From Acidovorax sp. YS12 (lineage in GTDB: Bacteria > Pseudomonadota > Gammaproteobacteria > Burkholderiales > Burkholderiaceae_C), in assembly GCA_021496925.1 (NCBI GenBank), contig CP053915.1:3189501-3253500 (forward strand): a DNA stretch of 64,000 bases, in the 5' to 3' direction. This document shows positions 61,549 through 64,000 of the stretch, piece after piece. The stretch's first letter is position 1. Each line of letters begins with the position of its first letter. The notes under the pieces were generated by a model that saw only the letters and a program-made list of their open reading frames with translations, did no database searches and was not told where the DNA came from. A program made the position numbers and the translations under genes.

Positions 61549-61606
61549 GGCCTCGAACCCTTACCACTCAAGCGCTGTGAGCTATTTTTCTAATAGCAAA
61601 AACTAC
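61549..61606. repeat. R2 short dispersed repeat, copy K (inverted)
   Basis: In reverse complement it reads AAATAGCTCACAGCGCTTGA, then GTGGTAAGGGTTCGAGGCC. It marks the right edge of the AT-rich island and overlaps the ubiD stop region. Confidence 0.75.
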
Positions 61607-63087
61607 AAACCCAGCGCATCCGCCAGCGCATTCATGCGCGCGCTGACCTCGGCGTCCATCGCCATCGGGCGCCCCCATTCGCGCTGGGTTTCGCCGGGCC
61701 ATTTGTTGGTGGCGTCCAGCCCCATCTTGCTGCCCAGGCCCGCCACGGGCGAGGCGAAGTCGAGGTAGTCGATGGGGGTGTGCTCGATCAGCAGCGTGTC
61801 GCGCTTGGGGTCCATGCGCGTGGTCAGCGCCCAGATGACTTCCTTCCAATCGCGCGCGTCCACGTCTTCGTCCACGACCACGATGAACTTGGTGTACAGG
61901 AACTGGCGCAGGTGGCTCCACACGCCCATCATCACGCGCCGCGCGTGGCCCGCGTAGGCCTTGCGGATGCGCACCACGGCCATGCGATAGCTGCACGCCT
62001 CGGGCGGCAGGTAGAAGTCGAGGATCTCGGGAAAGGCGCGCTGCAGCAGCGGCACGAACAGCTCGTTCAGCGCCAGGCCGAGCATGGCGGGCTCGTCGGG
62101 CGGCTTGCCGGTGTAGGTGCTGTGGTACAGCGCGTCCTCGCGCAGCGTGACGCGGTCCACGGTGAACACGGGGAACTCGGCGCACTCGTTGTAGTAGCCG
62201 GTGTGGTCGCCGTAGGGGCCTTCGAGCGCGTGCTGCCAGCCGCTGGCGTGGCGGGCGTCGGGGCGGATGTGGCCTTCGAGCACGATTTCGGCGCTGGCGG
62301 GCACTTGCAGCGGCACGCCGAGCGCGGGCGCGACCTCGGTGCGCGCGCCGCGCAGCAGGCCGGCGAACTGGTATTCCGACAGCGTGTCGGGCACGGGCGT
62401 GACGGCGCCGAGGATCGTGGCCGGGTCGGCCCCGATGGCCACGGCCACCGGGTAGGGCTGGCCGGGGTGCAGGCGGCAGTGGTCGGCGAAGTCCAGCGCG
62501 CCGCCGCGGTGCGAGAGCCAGCGCATGATGAGCTGGTTTTTCGACAGCAACTGCTGGCGGTAGATGCCGAGGTTCTGGCGCTTTTTCAACGGCCCGCGCG
62601 TGATGGTGAGGCCCCAGGTGACGAGCGGCGCCACGTCGCCGGGCCAGCAGTGCTGGATGGGCAGGCGCGCCAGGTCCACCTCATCGCCCTCCCACACCAC
62701 CTGCTGGCACGGCGGGCGGCGCACGTGCGCGGGGGCCATGCTCCACAGCGTCTTGAGCAGGTCGCGCTTGCCCCACAGGTCTTTCATGCCGCGCGGCGGC
62801 TCGGGTTCTTTCAGCGCGGCGAGCACTTCGCCGAAGGCGCGGATCTCGGGCAGCCCGGCCACGCCCAGCGCGCGCGCCACGCGCGCGGGTGTGCCGAACA
62901 GGTTGGCGAGCACTGGCATGGTGTGGCCCGTGGGCTGCTCGAACAGCAGCGCCGGGCCGCCCGCGCGCAGCACGCGGTCGGCCAGCGCGGTCATTTCGAG
63001 GTGCGGGGAGACGGGCGCGGCGATGCGGCGCAGCTCGCCCGCCGCCTCCAGTTGCGCCATGAAGTCACGCAGGTCGCGGTAGTGCAT
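61603..63087 (-). CDS. ubiD: UbiD-family decarboxylase (ubiquinone synthesis)
   Basis: This 494-residue prenylated-FMN enzyme decarboxylates 3-polyprenyl-4-hydroxybenzoate. It starts MHYRDLRDFMAQLEAAGELRRI, and the blocks LPIQHCWPGDVAPLVTWGLTITRGP and GPYGDHTGYYNECAEFPVF carry the conserved Asp/Glu residues for cofactor and substrate. It is preceded in the same direction by ubiX, which makes its cofactor. Confidence 0.95.
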   Translation of the reverse strand: MHYRDLRDFMAQLEAAGELRRIAAPVSPHLEMTALADRVLRAGGPALLFEQPTGHTMPVLANLFGTPARVARALGVAGLPEIRAFGEVLAALKEPEPPRGMKDLWGKRDLLKTLWSMAPAHVRRPPCQQVVWEGDEVDLARLPIQHCWPGDVAPLVTWGLTITRGPLKKRQNLGIYRQQLLSKNQLIMRWLSHRGGALDFADHCRLHPGQPYPVAVAIGADPATILGAVTPVPDTLSEYQFAGLLRGARTEVAPALGVPLQVPASAEIVLEGHIRPDARHASGWQHALEGPYGDHTGYYNECAEFPVFTVDRVTLREDALYHSTYTGKPPDEPAMLGLALNELFVPLLQRAFPEILDFYLPPEACSYRMAVVRIRKAYAGHARRVMMGVWSHLRQFLYTKFIVVVDEDVDARDWKEVIWALTTRMDPKRDTLLIEHTPIDYLDFASPVAGLGSKMGLDATNKWPGETQREWGRPMAMDAEVSARMNALADALGL

Positions 63088-63091
63088 TTTT

Positions 63092-63146
63092 GAATGAAAT
63101 TGGCCTCTGGCGCTTGCTGGGTAAGCGCGAGCAGCTATCGAATCAG
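63092..63146. repeat. R2 short dispersed repeat, copy L
   Basis: It has TCTGGCGCTTGCTGGGTAAG, then CGCGAGCAGCTATCGAATC, between ubiX and ubiD. It supplies the end of the ubiX gene and lies in the operon. Confidence 0.7.
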
Positions 63147-63730
63147 GAGTTTTGCGGGAGACCTTGCCAGCGCGGGGCCAGCGCGTTCTCGATGCCCAGC
63201 AGGTCGAGCGCGCGCGCCACGCTGTGGTCCACGATCTCGCCCACGCTGGTGGGGCGCTGGTAGAACGCGGGCATGGGCGGGCAGACGATGCCGCCCATTT
63301 CCGTCACCGTGGCCATGTTGCGCAGGTGCACCAGGTGCAGCGGCGATTCGCGCACCATCAGCACCAGGCGGCGGCGCTCCTTGAGTGCCACGTCGGCCGC
63401 GCGCGTGAGCAGGTTGTCGGCCAGGCCGTGGGCCACGGCCGCCAGGGTGCGCATGGAGCAGGGCGCGATGACCATGCCCTGCGCGCCGAACGAGCCGCTG
63501 GCGATGCTGGCGCCCACGTTGTCCAGCGCGTGCACCACGTCGGCCAGGGCCTCGACGCTGGCGCGGTCCATGTCCAGCTCGTGGCGCAGGTTGCGCCAGC
63601 CGGCGTCGGAGACGACCAGGTGCGACTCGACGTTGCCGATCTCGCGCAGCGCCTGCAGCAGGCGCGCGCCATAGACGGCGCCGCTGGCGCCGGAAATGCC
63701 GACGATGACGCGGCGGGGAGAAATGCTCAT
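63143..63730 (-). CDS. ubiX: Flavin prenyltransferase UbiX
   Basis: This 195-residue enzyme adds a dimethylallyl unit to FMN, making the cofactor of UbiD. RRVIVGISGASGAVYGARLL is the flavin-binding start and LVLMVRESPLHLVHLRNM is the phosphate-binding block. The ATG at 63730 overlaps the stop of the upstream DGC gene by 4 bp. Confidence 0.95.
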   Translation of the reverse strand: MSISPRRVIVGISGASGAVYGARLLQALREIGNVESHLVVSDAGWRNLRHELDMDRASVEALADVVHALDNVGASIASGSFGAQGMVIAPCSMRTLAAVAHGLADNLLTRAADVALKERRRLVLMVRESPLHLVHLRNMATVTEMGGIVCPPMPAFYQRPTSVGEIVDHSVARALDLLGIENALAPRWQGLPQNS

Positions 63731-64000
63731 GCGGCCTCTTTGCGCAGCGGGTGGTCGATCAGGTCGGCCTCGACCCGGCCCAGCACCTCGGCGGCCTGCG
63801 CGGGGTCGAAATCCTGGTGGTTGCGCTTCTTCACGCCGTATTCGTGCAGCTGGTAGTGCCGCGCCGGGGCGATGCCATGGCGCGCCAGGCTGCTTTTCAC
63901 GCACACCAGCGGGCAGCCGTCGAGCGCGACGATGGGGCGGCCCGACTGGGCCAGCTTGACCAGCTTGGGCACGTCGCCGCCCACGCCGGCGATGCACGAC
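63727..64000 (-). CDS. DGC-domain putative zinc-binding protein (start outside window)
   Basis: The visible C-terminal 90 residues include SCIAGVGGDVPKLVKLAQSG and ALDGCPLVCVKSSLARHGI, with the D-G-C motif and paired cysteines of the DGC family (PF08859), thought to bind zinc. The frame is open at base 64000, so the start is beyond the window. It overlaps ubiX by 4 bp. Function is unknown. Confidence 0.8.
   Translation of the reverse strand, partial: SCIAGVGGDVPKLVKLAQSGRPIVALDGCPLVCVKSSLARHGIAPARHYQLHEYGVKKRNHQDFDPAQAAEVLGRVEADLIDHPLRKEAA

Overview
The window is a chromosomal segment of a high-GC betaproteobacterium, most likely a member of Comamonadaceae (Acidovorax/Alicycliphilus-like). 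This is inferred from the betaproteobacterial-type GshA, the adjacent ubiX-ubiD pair, an IPTL-CTERM surface protein with DUF11 repeats, and two families of dispersed intergenic repeats of a kind I associate with these genomes. Genes are densely packed, often with 4-base ATGA overlaps. I see no tRNA, rRNA, CRISPR array or prophage.

Layout. 1-2.8 kb: copper module (cueR-like fragment, copZ, divergent copA) with two MerR-type promoters. 2.9-4.5 kb: chemoreceptor. 4.8-12.5 kb: heavy-metal RND efflux operon, divergent from its response regulator and kinase. 12.6-14.7 kb: lower-GC two-gene cassette, an OLD/AAA-type ATPase plus a TOPRIM-like DUF4276 protein, a candidate defence system. 14.8-18.7 kb: old yellow enzyme, beta-class GST, YkgJ-type protein, an intact IS630-family element, FMN reductase. 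18.8-31.2 kb: a second chemoreceptor and the chromosome-partition region mnmG-rsmG-lysE-parA-[giant DUF11 protein]-hydrolase-parB, with four perfect parS sites and one variant; two perfect sites lie inside mnmG. 31.4-37 kb: membrane methyltransferase and an envelope lipoprotein operon (COG3014-like, YcfL, LpoB, CsgG-like, hydrolase lipoprotein). 37-41.3 kb: flavin reductase, AraC regulator/MFS pair, GNAT, riboflavin synthase. 41.4-46.6 kb: TetR-controlled tripartite ABC exporter. 47.1-51.3 kb: two-component system with two PepSY proteins and a ferric-reductase-like flavoprotein. 51.4-60.4 kb: hydrolase, proA, trkA, trkH, gshA, kup. 60.4-61.5 kb: AT-richer island with an orphan gene. 61.6-64 kb: ubiD, ubiX and a DGC-domain gene running off the end.

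Themes. Metal and redox stress dominate: copper ATPase, RND pump, glutathione synthesis and GST, flavin reductases, ferric-reductase-like protein. Potassium uptake (TrkAH and Kup) flanks gshA. The segregation locus is unusual because a 4.4-kb surface-protein gene separates parA from parB. Two repeat families (R1, about 179 bp, five copies or remnants; R2, about 50-60 bp, twelve copies) occupy most gene ends, and a different hairpin-type repeat appears to be inserted in frame inside copA.
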